A stretch of 64,000 nt of DNA from Pseudonocardia sp. HH130630-07 (lineage in GTDB: Bacteria > Actinomycetota > Actinomycetes > Mycobacteriales > Pseudonocardiaceae): NCBI RefSeq assembly GCF_001698125.1, contig NZ_CP013854.1, positions 1,178,001 through 1,242,000 on the forward strand, read 5' to 3'. The position numbers and the translations under genes were made by a program. Numbering within the stretch: the stretch's first letter is position 1; every line of letters begins with the position of its first letter. The notes under the pieces were generated by a model. The model worked only from the letters and a program-made list of their open reading frames with translations, had not been told where the DNA came from and did not search any database. Positions 1 to 7,753 of the stretch are shown here, piece after piece.

Positions 1-1072
1 CGGATACGCGCGCACGGCCTCGGACCTCTACGCGCGTGCGGCCGTCATGTTCGGGCGGGCGCAGTACTCCGTCCTGGACCCGGGCGACGCGCGCAAGACC
101 GCGCTCCGGGAGCGGTGCGACGAGTGCGTGGCCAGGGTCGGACGCCTGCGCGGCGACACGGTCCGCAGGGTCGAGCTGCCCTTCGACGGCGGGACGATCT
201 TCGCCCTCCTGCACCTTCCCGCCGTTCCGGTGACCGGGGCCCCGGCGGTCATCCTGGGGCCCGGCATGGACATGATCAAGGAGGGCTACATCGCCGCCGC
301 CGAGCGGTACTACACCTCACGGGGCGCGGTGGCACTGTCGATCGAGGGGCCGGGCCAGGGCGAGACACGGGCTCGCGGCGTCACGGTGACGCTGGACAAC
401 TACGAGCGCGCCATCGGGACCTACGCCGATCACCTGGCCGGGCTCGACGAGGTCGACGCCGAGCGGATCGGCATGTTCGGGATCAGCATGAGCGGCTACT
501 GGTCGTTGCGCGCACTGGCCCGGCCGGACAACAGTCTGCGGGCCGTGGCCGCGTTCGAGGCCGTCTCCGGCGACTTCGAGACGATCTTCGAGCGCGCCCA
601 GCCGAGCTTCAAGAACAACTACATGTACATGGCCGGCTACACCGACGAGACCGCGTTCGACCGTGATCTCGCGCAGCGGATGCCGCTCGGCGACCTGGTC
701 GCGCGGATCACCCGGCCGGTACTGCTCGGCCTGGGGGAGTTCGACGAACTGACCCCGGTCGAGGACGCCCTGGCGACCTACGAACGCATCACCGCCCCCA
801 AGGAGATGCGGGTCTACGAGGACGAGTTCCACCCGCTCGGCGGCACCGCCGCCGAGGTGTTCGCCTTCGGCGCGGAGTGGCTCGTCCGCGCGCTCGACGG
901 GACGTTCGACACCCCCGGGCGCGACGAACGGTTCTTCGTCCACCGCGACGGGCGGACCACCGACGGCACAGCCGATCCCCGGTGGCGGCTCGGGGCCGCA
1001 CCCTCCGCCCTGACGGCGGCACGGACGCCGGCCCGGCAACCGAGCAGCCACGGGGCGGTGCGGCTCCACTGA
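1..1072 (+). CDS. alpha/beta hydrolase (FrsA/DHPON hydrolase-like), 5' end outside window
   Basis: Probable C-C or ester hydrolase of the FrsA / 2,6-dihydropseudooxynicotine hydrolase type. The frame is open from base 2, before the first ATG at 47, so the true start lies to the left and the gene is partial. Visible are an oxyanion-type segment GPGMDMIKEG, a nucleophile elbow GISMSG (Ser in place of the usual second Gly of GxSxG), a likely acid in GEFDELTP and a likely catalytic His in EDEFHPLGG. The tail after about base 930 is Arg/Pro/Ala rich and looks unstructured. The substrate cannot be told. The next gene is convergent. Confidence 0.75.
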   Translation, partial: GYARTASDLYARAAVMFGRAQYSVLDPGDARKTALRERCDECVARVGRLRGDTVRRVELPFDGGTIFALLHLPAVPVTGAPAVILGPGMDMIKEGYIAAAERYYTSRGAVALSIEGPGQGETRARGVTVTLDNYERAIGTYADHLAGLDEVDAERIGMFGISMSGYWSLRALARPDNSLRAVAAFEAVSGDFETIFERAQPSFKNNYMYMAGYTDETAFDRDLAQRMPLGDLVARITRPVLLGLGEFDELTPVEDALATYERITAPKEMRVYEDEFHPLGGTAAEVFAFGAEWLVRALDGTFDTPGRDERFFVHRDGRTTDGTADPRWRLGAAPSALTAARTPARQPSSHGAVRLH

Positions 1073-1186
1073 GGACCGACCCGAGGACCGGCGGGCCACC
1101 GCGCCGCTGCGGATGCCGGGACGGCCGACCGGCCGGCCGGACACGGAGGCCGCCCAGTTCCCGGCCCTCCGGTCCGCGGCCGGCCC

Positions 1187-1831
1187 TCAGCCGGCCGTCA
1201 GTCGTCGGCGGTTGGCCGCCAGCACCTCGTCCGACAGGTCCGGGTCGGCATCGGCGACGGCCCGGGACAGCAGCAGCGCGCCGACCATCTGGCTGAACAG
1301 CGCCACCGCCCGTTCCCGGGCCTCGGCCGGGGCGAGCTCGCCGCCGGACTCCCGTTCGCGGTCGGTGAGCATGTCCGCGATGGCGGTCAGGTAGCCGTCG
1401 AGCCCCCGGCGGTACTCGGCCTGGGCCGCGCTCCCGTGCCGGCCGGTGTCGGAGACGAAGGCGGCCGAGGCACAGCCCTGCTCGGGCCGGTCACGGTGGC
1501 CGGCGTCGACGTACCGGTCGACCATGTCGTGCAGGGCCGCCCGGGCGGAACCGGGGTGCGCCGCGCGGATGGCGTCGAGCTCGGCCAGCGAGTCCGTGAA
1601 GCCCTGGTGCAGGACCTCCAGGGCGAGGTCGTCCTTGGACGCGAAGTGGTTGTAGAAGCCCCCGTGGGTCATCCCGGCGGCCTTCATCAGCTCGTCGATC
1701 CCGATGCCGTCGACGCCGCGGCGCCGGAACCCCTCCCCCGCCGCGCCGACGATCCGCTCGCGGTTGAGCCGCTTCTGCTCCTGCGTGATGCGCGGCACAC
1801 CGACCACCTTCCCCGGTCCCTGCCCAGCCAT
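1187..1831 (-). CDS. TetR family transcriptional repressor
   Basis: About 214 residues with an N-terminal helix-turn-helix (ITQEQKRLNRERIVGAA, then GIGIDELMKAAGMTHGGFYNHF) and a C-terminal ligand-binding domain of the AcrR/TetR_C_16 kind. It is divergent from the F420-type oxidoreductase operon. Two matching palindromes flank its start and the start of that operon, so autorepression and repression of the divergent operon are likely (inference). I take the ATG at 1831; an internal GTG 8 codons later is possible. The ligand is unknown; an electrophile or quinone would fit the target genes. Confidence 0.88.
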   Translation of the reverse strand: MAGQGPGKVVGVPRITQEQKRLNRERIVGAAGEGFRRRGVDGIGIDELMKAAGMTHGGFYNHFASKDDLALEVLHQGFTDSLAELDAIRAAHPGSARAALHDMVDRYVDAGHRDRPEQGCASAAFVSDTGRHGSAAQAEYRRGLDGYLTAIADMLTDRERESGGELAPAEARERAVALFSQMVGALLLSRAVADADPDLSDEVLAANRRRLTAG

Positions 1832-1835
1832 TTTC

Positions 1836-1851
1836 GATGATATCCACCATC
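1836..1851. promoter_or_regulatory. TetR operator candidate O1
   Basis: The sequence is GATG-N8-CATC, five bases upstream of the tetR start codon. Its outer context TYGATG...CATCAA matches the second copy at 1911-1930, 77 bp away centre to centre. Confidence 0.6.
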
Positions 1852-1910
1852 AAAGTACCCGTTCGCGACGATCCCGGCGCTTGACAGGCCCCGCCGACCG
1901 CCGGAGTTTT

Positions 1911-1930
1911 TTGATGTCAATCGTCATCAA
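1911..1930. promoter_or_regulatory. TetR operator candidate O2
   Basis: A perfect dyad TTGATG-N8-CATCAA with the same GATG-N8-CATC core and spacing as the copy beside tetR. It lies just downstream of a TTGACA hexamer (1881-1886), where RNA polymerase binding to the oxidoreductase promoter would be blocked. Confidence 0.65.
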
Positions 1931-1948
1931 TCGGATCCGGGAGTCCCC

Positions 1949-2542
1949 GTGGAGATCGGAATCATCGGTGCCGGAGTGGTCGCGCAGGCCATCGCCGGTC
2001 ACCTCGTCGCAGCGGGTCACCCGGTGCGCCTGAGCAACAGCCGCGGCCCGGACACGTTGCGCGACGTCGTGACCCGGCTGGGACCGTCGGCGCGCGCGGT
2101 CACGATCGAGGAGGCCGCGGCCGCCGACCTGGTGTTCCTCACCGTGCCGTGGCCGCGGGTCGGCGAGGCGCTGGACGGGCTGCCGCCGTGGGACGGCCGC
2201 ATCCTCGTCGACACGACCAACCGGGAACCGGAGCCGCCGCTCGACGCCGGTCCCGGGATCACGACGCCGAGCGAGTTCGTCGCGAGCCGGGCACCGGGCG
2301 CGCACGTGGTCAAGGCGTTCAACACCCTGTACGCGCAGTACATCGCGGCCGATCCCCGGCACCCGGACGGCAGGCAGCTGCTCTTCTACGCCGGCGACGA
2401 CACCGGCGCCAAGGCCACGTTCCACGGTCTCGCCGAGAGCATCGGCTTCGCCGCGGTGGACGCCGGTCCGCTGCGCGAGGGCGGCCGGGCGATGCAGATC
2501 GGCGGCCCGCTCTCGGCCCTGCACGCCCTGAGGCAGGACTGA
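1949..2542 (+). CDS. NADP(H)-binding F420 oxidoreductase-family protein
   Basis: A 197-residue Rossmann protein of the F420_oxidored (Fno-like) family. The dinucleotide motif GIIGAGVVAQAI starts at residue 4 and SNSRGP follows the second beta strand, as in NADP-binding members. The family moves hydride between F420 and NADP or reduces small carbonyls; which applies here is not visible. The start is a GTG, 18 bases after a perfect operator dyad. First gene of a four-gene operon; its stop overlaps the next start by one base (TGATG). Confidence 0.82.
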   Translation: MEIGIIGAGVVAQAIAGHLVAAGHPVRLSNSRGPDTLRDVVTRLGPSARAVTIEEAAAADLVFLTVPWPRVGEALDGLPPWDGRILVDTTNREPEPPLDAGPGITTPSEFVASRAPGAHVVKAFNTLYAQYIAADPRHPDGRQLLFYAGDDTGAKATFHGLAESIGFAAVDAGPLREGGRAMQIGGPLSALHALRQD

Positions 2543-3561
2543 TGCGGGCGCTCGCCTACCGGACGGCGCACACCCTCGACGCCTTCGCCGTCGACCTCGT
2601 CGACGTCGACGAGCCGGTGCTGCGCGACGGCGACCTGCTGGTCGAGGTCCGCGCGATCGGCGTCAACCCCGGTGAGGCCGCGATCCGGCGCACCCGCAGC
2701 GCCGGACCCGGCGGCCGGCTCGTCCTGGGCTGGGAGTTCGCCGGGGTCGTCGTCGCGGCCGGACCGGCGGCCACCGGGTTCGGGATCGGGGACCGGGTGC
2801 TGGGCACCGGCGACATCACCCGCGACGGCAGCTGGGCCGAGCGCGTCGCGGTGGACCACCGGGTCGTCGCCGCGATCCCCGACGAGCTGACGTTCGTCGA
2901 CGCCGCGTCCCTGCCGATCGGGGTCCTCACCGCCACCGAGGCGCTCTTCCGCGACCAGGACGCCCTGCCCGCCGGGGTCGGGACCGTCCTGGTCCTCGGC
3001 GGGGCGGGCGGTGTGGGCTCGGCGGCGATCCAGCTGCTCCGGACGCGGACGCCGGCGTTCGTGATCGGCACCGCCTCACGGCCCGAGTCGCGGGAGTGGA
3101 CCGCCGCGATGGGCGCCCACCTCGTCGTCGACCATCGCGGCGACCTGGCCACTCAGCTGCGCGCAGCCGGGATCGGCACCGTCGACATGGTGCTCTCGAC
3201 GGCGGGCACCGGCGGACACGCCGCGTCGATCGTCGAGGTGCTGCGCCCCTTCGGCCACCTGGCCTTCGTGGACTCCCCCGGCCCGCTGGACCTGGACGCG
3301 TTCGCCGGGAAGTCGCTGTCGCTGCACGCCGAGATGGTGTTCAGCCGGATCGTCGACGGCGGCGACGCCGGGCGCCAGGGGGAGATCCTCGCCCGGTCGG
3401 CGATCGACGCGGCCGCGGGACGGCTGCGCCCGATCGTCACCACCACGCTCGACGGGCTGACCGTCGACACCATGCGGGCCGCACACGCGCTCGTCGAGAC
3501 CGGCCGGACCGTCGGCAAGACCGTGATCGCCGTCCCCTCCGAGGAAGGAACCTCCACATGA
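2542..3561 (+). CDS. quinone oxidoreductase-like MDR family protein
   Basis: A 339-residue zinc-independent medium-chain dehydrogenase/reductase of the NADPH:quinone reductase type. An N-terminal GroES-like fold (VRAIGVNPGE, GWEFAGVV) is followed by a Rossmann domain with LVLGGAGGVGSAAIQL near residue 150. No structural-zinc cysteine cluster is present. It probably reduces quinones or enones with NADPH. Translationally coupled to both neighbours (1-base overlap upstream, ATGA overlap downstream), so it shares their TetR control. Confidence 0.88.
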   Translation: MRALAYRTAHTLDAFAVDLVDVDEPVLRDGDLLVEVRAIGVNPGEAAIRRTRSAGPGGRLVLGWEFAGVVVAAGPAATGFGIGDRVLGTGDITRDGSWAERVAVDHRVVAAIPDELTFVDAASLPIGVLTATEALFRDQDALPAGVGTVLVLGGAGGVGSAAIQLLRTRTPAFVIGTASRPESREWTAAMGAHLVVDHRGDLATQLRAAGIGTVDMVLSTAGTGGHAASIVEVLRPFGHLAFVDSPGPLDLDAFAGKSLSLHAEMVFSRIVDGGDAGRQGEILARSAIDAAAGRLRPIVTTTLDGLTVDTMRAAHALVETGRTVGKTVIAVPSEEGTST

Positions 3562-4013
3562 CACCCGACCTGCTCGACGGCGAGTACGTCCCCAGCTCCG
3601 ACCCGGGCACCCGGGACCAGGTCGCGCTCTACGAGCGCACCGACGGCCGCGAGGGCGCGACGATGCTCGACGGTCCGGTGATCGTGCTGACCGTGCGCGG
3701 GGCGCGTTCGGGCAAGCTGCGCAAGGTCGCCCTGATGCGCATCGAGCGCGACGGGGTCTACGCCATCGGCGCCTCGGCCGGCGGCCGGGCCCGCAACCCG
3801 GGCTGGTTCCACAACCTGCTCGCCCATCCGACGGTGCAGGTGCAGGACGGCGCCGTCCGCTCGCTGATGACCGCCCGGGTCAGCGAGGGCGACGAGCGGG
3901 CGGACTGGATCGCCTACGCCGACGAGCTCTACCCGTTCTTCGCGGGGTTTCGCGAGCGCGCGGCCGGGGCCCGCGAGGTCCCGCTGGTCCTGCTAGAGCC
4001 CGCCGGGAGCTGA
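3558..4013 (+). CDS. DDN-like F420H2-dependent nitroreductase/quinone reductase family protein
   Basis: A 151-residue split-barrel flavin/deazaflavin reductase (DUF385). Typical elements are LTVRGARSGKLRKVALMRI, GGRARNPGWFHNLLAHPTVQVQ and a C-terminal PLVLLEPA strand. M. tuberculosis Ddn and relatives use F420H2 to reduce menaquinone or nitroimidazoles; here it follows an F420-type oxidoreductase and a quinone reductase, so a redox-detoxification role is plausible. A strong ribosome site (GAGGAAGGAA) precedes the ATG, which overlaps the previous stop. Confidence 0.85.
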   Translation: MTPDLLDGEYVPSSDPGTRDQVALYERTDGREGATMLDGPVIVLTVRGARSGKLRKVALMRIERDGVYAIGASAGGRARNPGWFHNLLAHPTVQVQDGAVRSLMTARVSEGDERADWIAYADELYPFFAGFRERAAGAREVPLVLLEPAGS

Positions 4014-4041
4014 CGCCCGCAGGTGGGCGACGATCGTCGGC

Positions 4042-4698
4042 GTGACCCTGATCGACCTGAGCCATCCGATCGTCGCCGGCATGACGACCTACCCCGGCCT
4101 GCCGGGACCCCGGATCGAGGATCACCTCAGCTTCGAGGCCTCCCGGGATCGCTACGCGCCGGACACCGAGTTCGCGATCGGGCGCATCTCGATGGTCGCC
4201 AACACCGGGACCTATCTCGACACCCCGGCTCACCGCTACCGCGGCGGCCACGACCTGTCCGGGCTCCCTCTCGAACGCTGCGCCGGCCTCCCGGCCGTCG
4301 TCGTCGGCCTCGCCGGGACCGACGGGCACGAGATCGGGCCCGAGAACCTGCCGGCCGACGTCGAGGGGTGCGCGGTGCTGCTGCACACCGGCTGGGACCG
4401 GCACTGGGGCACCGACCGCTACGGCGACCCGCGTCACCCCCACCTCACCGAGGCCGGCGCGCACCACCTGGTCGGGCACGGCGCCGTCCTGGTCGGGATC
4501 GACTCGGTCAACATCGACGACACCGTGGGCGGGGCCCGTCCCGCGCACAGTGTTCTGCTCGCCGCCGACATCCCCGTCGTCGAGCACCTCACGGCGCTGG
4601 CCGGGCTGCCCGGACGCGGCGCCGTCTTCAGTGCGGTCCCACCCGCGATCCAGGGTCTGGCGACCTTCCCGGTGCGGGCCTTCGCCGTGGTCGGCTGA
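4042..4698 (+). CDS. cyclase family protein (kynurenine formamidase-like fold)
   Basis: A 218-residue metal-dependent hydrolase of the cyclase / isatin hydrolase / KynB superfamily. The family motif HxGTHxDxPxH reads NTGTYLDTPAH here, so the first two histidines are Asn and Tyr while Asp and the last His remain. Other family segments are IDLSHPIVAGMTTYPG and LLHTGWDRHWG. It starts at a GTG 29 bases after the DDN-like gene and is probably the last gene of the TetR-controlled operon. The substrate is unknown. Confidence 0.8.
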   Translation: MTLIDLSHPIVAGMTTYPGLPGPRIEDHLSFEASRDRYAPDTEFAIGRISMVANTGTYLDTPAHRYRGGHDLSGLPLERCAGLPAVVVGLAGTDGHEIGPENLPADVEGCAVLLHTGWDRHWGTDRYGDPRHPHLTEAGAHHLVGHGAVLVGIDSVNIDDTVGGARPAHSVLLAADIPVVEHLTALAGLPGRGAVFSAVPPAIQGLATFPVRAFAVVG

Positions 4699-4777
4699 GC
4701 GGGCGGACCCGAACCCGGACGCCGTGCAGGCCGGCGGCCCGGCCGGGTGCTCAGGACTCGACGACCCCCGGACAGCG

Positions 4778-4810
4778 GAGAGCCCCGGCACCGTCGGTGC
4801 CGGGGCTCTC
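4778..4810. terminator. hairpin terminator downstream of tmRNA and cyclase
   Basis: A perfect 15-bp inverted repeat (GAGAGCCCCGGCACC, 3-base loop GTC) lies between the convergent cyclase gene and tmRNA gene. There is no T tract on either side, as is common in high-GC actinomycetes. It could serve both strands. Confidence 0.75.
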
Positions 4811-4816
4811 CCGAGG

Positions 4817-5211
4817 TGGTGGAGGTGCCGGGAATCGAACCCGGGTCCTCCGTCGGTTCACGAGGGCTTCTCCGTGCGCAGTCCGCTCTGTCTCTACTCG
4901 GATCCACCGGTCACGCGGACGAGCCGGTGTGACGATCCCAGCCGCTGTTCGGTGTCCCCTGCGTCTCCGCGGCCGAACCGCAGGGTGAGTTCCCTAAATG
5001 ATGCCGGGATCCGGAGCGGGAACGCCTCCGGACCGACAGTCCCTTACTGGATCAGGCAGCGAGAGCGAAGTCGCTCTTGGCAGCCTGAGCCGGGACAGTG
5101 CGACTGTTGTCGGCACTTATTTTTTTGCGACGCATGGTTAACGAGATCATCGTCGCCTTCCTCGGCACGCTTCACCTCGATCAACGATCGGAGTCGAAAC
5201 CGTTCACCCCC
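4817..5211 (-). ncRNA. ssrA: tmRNA (ssrA)
   Basis: The 395-nt transfer-messenger RNA rescues stalled ribosomes with SmpB. The 5' end GGGGGTGAACGG pairs with the 3' end CACCTCCACCA to make the acceptor stem, and the T arm GGGTTCGATTCCC is intact. CCA is encoded. After AAATAAGT the resume codon GCC (5112-5114) opens a 20-codon tag ending with a TGA at 5052-5054; the deduced tag is ADNSRTVPAQAAKSDFALAA, with the ALAA degradation end. The tag is longer than the 12-residue mycobacterial one. smpB lies 5 kb away. Confidence 0.95.
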
Positions 5212-5292
5212 TGGTCAGGTAGGCATCCACCTGTGCTCCGCCCGGGCAGTCACCCGCGCGGACCACCAGCATAACGCCCGAGCCGCCGCCGA

Positions 5293-6534
5293 TCATTCCG
5301 GTTCCACCTCGTAGGTGTGCCCCGCCGCCCGGAGCCGGTCGACGAGGACCCCGCCCAGCGCCGTCGCCGGGGTGAGACACCCGGCGCGGTCGGGCAGCTC
5401 CGGTCCGCCCAGCGCCAGCGCGAGGCCGCTCTCGCCGAACATCACGGCGGTGGCGGCGTACCCGGGATCACCCGGACCGCCGACCCGCGCCCGGTAGCGC
5501 CGGCCGGACCCGGTCGTCGCCCGCACGTCCATCCGGAACCACCCGCGGGCCCGGGCGCGTTCCGACGGCCCGGTCCCCGGCGCCGGGAGCAGCCGGTCGG
5601 CCAGCGGGCGGACCGGGGGCAGCGCGAGCGCACCGACGAGCAGCCCGAGCCCGCCGGTGACCCCGGCGGCCGTCGCGGCTCCGGCGATGCCGCGGCCGCA
5701 GCCCTGCAGCTCGCCGTAGCGCAGGCCGCGGCCGTAGGCGTGCCCGAGCAGCGCGTTCGAGCGGCGCACCACCCGCGTGTTGTAGGACGCCATGAGGAAC
5801 GGCGCGGTCCAGGTGCCGTCGTCGAGCCGGGTGGGCGCCGGCACGTCGGACGGCTGCGACGGCGTCGGTTCGGTCACGCGGTCCGGGCTCAGCGCGTGCG
5901 GGTCGGCCGCCAGCCGGCGCTGCACCCGGTCCGTGCGCACGGTGTCGAGCTGTCCGCGCACCGAGTCGACCGTGCCGCCGGAGAACCCGCCGCGCATGGT
6001 CGCGACCGTCCGGACCTCGGTGAGACCGCCGGCGTCGTCGGCCTCGGCCGCGGTGTGGGCGAGCCACACCCCCAGGTCCGACGGGATCGAGTCGTAGCCG
6101 CAGGAGTGCACGATCCGGGCCCCGGTCGACTCGGCGATCCCGTGGCAGCGGTCGATCGCGTCCCGGACGAACAGGACCTCGCCGCTCAGGTCCGCGTAGT
6201 GGGTGCCCGCCCCGGCGCAGGACGCGACCAGCTCGCGGCCGTACCGGGCGTACGGCCCGACCGTGCTCAGGACGACGCGGGCGGCGGCCGCCAGCCGGTC
6301 GGTCGCCGCCGGGTCCGCGGAGTCGGTGACGATCAGCGGCCAGTCCTGCGCGCTCGCCGGCAGCGCGGCACGGGCCGCCAGCAGCCGGGCCTCGGACCGG
6401 CCGGACAGCGCGATCCGGACCCCGGTCGGGGCGTGCTCGGCCAGGTAGTGCGCGGTCAGCGCCCCCACGAAACCGGTCGCGCCGTGCACGGCTATGTCGA
6501 CCGGGCCGTCCGGATCGTTCCGGGGTCGCGCCAC
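5293..6534 (-). CDS. saccharopine dehydrogenase-like / trans-acting enoyl reductase family protein
   Basis: About 413 residues: a Rossmann N-terminus (VDIAVHGATGFVGALTAHYLAEHAP), then STVGPYARYGRELVASCAGAGTHYADLSGE, the classic signature of the saccharopine-dehydrogenase-like reductases that include the mycobacterial trans-acting enoyl reductase and Rv2449c. The C-terminal half has a Gly/Leu-rich possible membrane-associated segment near residue 290. The start is the GTG at 6534, 6 bases after GAGGAGGA. The true substrate is unknown; lipid modification is the usual guess. Confidence 0.8.
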   Translation of the reverse strand: MARPRNDPDGPVDIAVHGATGFVGALTAHYLAEHAPTGVRIALSGRSEARLLAARAALPASAQDWPLIVTDSADPAATDRLAAAARVVLSTVGPYARYGRELVASCAGAGTHYADLSGEVLFVRDAIDRCHGIAESTGARIVHSCGYDSIPSDLGVWLAHTAAEADDAGGLTEVRTVATMRGGFSGGTVDSVRGQLDTVRTDRVQRRLAADPHALSPDRVTEPTPSQPSDVPAPTRLDDGTWTAPFLMASYNTRVVRRSNALLGHAYGRGLRYGELQGCGRGIAGAATAAGVTGGLGLLVGALALPPVRPLADRLLPAPGTGPSERARARGWFRMDVRATTGSGRRYRARVGGPGDPGYAATAVMFGESGLALALGGPELPDRAGCLTPATALGGVLVDRLRAAGHTYEVEPE

Positions 6535-6653
6535 GGGTCCTCCTCGCACGTCGGCCGACCGGGCGGCGCCCGGTCCGGACGGCCGGAACATACCCGGGAT
6601 CCGGCCGCGCGACCGTCCGGACGGAGCACGGGCGCGGACCCCGGTAGCGAAAC

Positions 6654-6668
6654 CGGAACATGGTTCCG
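6654..6668. promoter_or_regulatory. operator candidate, CGGAAC-N3-GTTCCG, copy 1
   Basis: A perfect palindrome upstream of the aldo-keto reductase operon. The second copy at 6681-6695 has the same arms and a different 3-base centre. The two centres are 27 bp apart. Confidence 0.65.
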
Positions 6669-6680
6669 TACAGTCGTCTG

Positions 6681-6695
6681 CGGAACGTTGTTCCG
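6681..6695. promoter_or_regulatory. operator candidate, CGGAAC-N3-GTTCCG, copy 2
   Basis: Second perfect palindrome with identical 6-base arms. The operon downstream ends with its own TetR gene (8658-9239), the obvious candidate ligand-responsive repressor. Confidence 0.65.
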
Positions 6696-6729
6696 TTTCA
6701 CTGTCACGTCACGGGAAGGAGCCGGGCCG

Positions 6730-7749
6730 ATGCGGTACCGCGCACTGGGACGCACCGGGGTGCAGGTCAGCACCCTGGGGCTGGGCACGATGAACTTCGG
6801 CGCGCTCGGGCGCACCGGCCGGGACGAGGTCGTCTCGCTGGTCGACACCGCGCTCGCCGCCGGGATCAACCTGATCGACACCGCGGACGTGTACTCCGGC
6901 GGCCAGTCCGAGGAGCTGCTCGGCGCCGCGATCGCCGGGCGCCGCGACGACGTCGTCCTCGCGAGCAAGGCCGGCCTGCCGACCGGCGACGACCCGAACG
7001 CGAAGGGAGGTTCGCGCCGCTACCTGACCCGCGCCGTGGAGGCGAGCCTGCGCCGCCTCGGCGTCGACCACATCGACCTCTACCAGGTGCACCGGTGGGA
7101 CCCGGCCACGAGCGACGAGGAGACCCTGGCCGCGCTGACCGACCTGCAGCGGGCCGGCAAGATCGGTCACTTCGGCACCTCGGAGTACCCGGCCCACCGC
7201 ATCGTCGAGGCGCAGTGGGCGGCCCGCGAGCACCGGCTGGGCCGGTTCGTCAGCGAGCAGCCGAACTACTCGATCCTGCAGCGCGGCGCCGAGGCCGCGG
7301 TCCTGCCGGTGGCCGAGCAGCACGGGCTCGGCGTCCTGACCTGGAGCCCGCTCGCGTCGGGCTGGCTCTCCGGCGCGGTCCGCGCCGGTCGCGAGCGGAC
7401 CACCAGCCGCTCCGGGCTCATGCCGCAGCGCTTCGACACCGACGTCCCGGCCAACGCGGCCAAGCAGGAGGCCGTGGAGCAGCTGGCGGAGCTGGCCGGG
7501 CAGGCCGGGTTCACGATGATCCAGCTGGCGCTCGGGTTCGTCACCGCGCACCCCGGCGTGACGAGCGCGCTGATCGGGCCCCGCACCCCCGAGCACCTCG
7601 ACTCCCAGCTCGCGGCCGCAGGCACCGTCCTGACCGACGACGTCCTCGACGCGATCGACGCGATCGTCGCGCCGGGGACCGATCTGGCCGCGGCGGAGAA
7701 GAACGCGGTCGCCCCCGCGCTCACCGACCCCGCCCTGCGGCGGCGGTGA
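6730..7749 (+). CDS. aldo/keto reductase
   Basis: A 339-residue NADPH-dependent aldo/keto reductase (AKR11/12-like). LGLGTMNFGALGR, the Asp/Tyr region DTADVYSGGQSEELLG, ASKAGLPTGDD, and the C-terminal cofactor site in SALIGPRTPEHLDSQL are all present. The start ATG follows AAGGAG by 8 bases. First gene of an operon with a luciferase-like monooxygenase (5-base gap) and a TetR repressor, preceded by two identical-arm palindromes. Likely role: reduction of an aldehyde or ketone whose presence relieves repression. Confidence 0.9.
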   Translation: MRYRALGRTGVQVSTLGLGTMNFGALGRTGRDEVVSLVDTALAAGINLIDTADVYSGGQSEELLGAAIAGRRDDVVLASKAGLPTGDDPNAKGGSRRYLTRAVEASLRRLGVDHIDLYQVHRWDPATSDEETLAALTDLQRAGKIGHFGTSEYPAHRIVEAQWAAREHRLGRFVSEQPNYSILQRGAEAAVLPVAEQHGLGVLTWSPLASGWLSGAVRAGRERTTSRSGLMPQRFDTDVPANAAKQEAVEQLAELAGQAGFTMIQLALGFVTAHPGVTSALIGPRTPEHLDSQLAAAGTVLTDDVLDAIDAIVAPGTDLAAAEKNAVAPALTDPALRRR

Positions 7750-7753
7750 CGCG

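Noticed and set aside
5317..6729. N-terminal extension of the aldo/keto reductase frame
   Set aside because: It is antisense to the saccharopine-dehydrogenase-like gene; the ATG at 6730 has a good AAGGAG site and normal family length.
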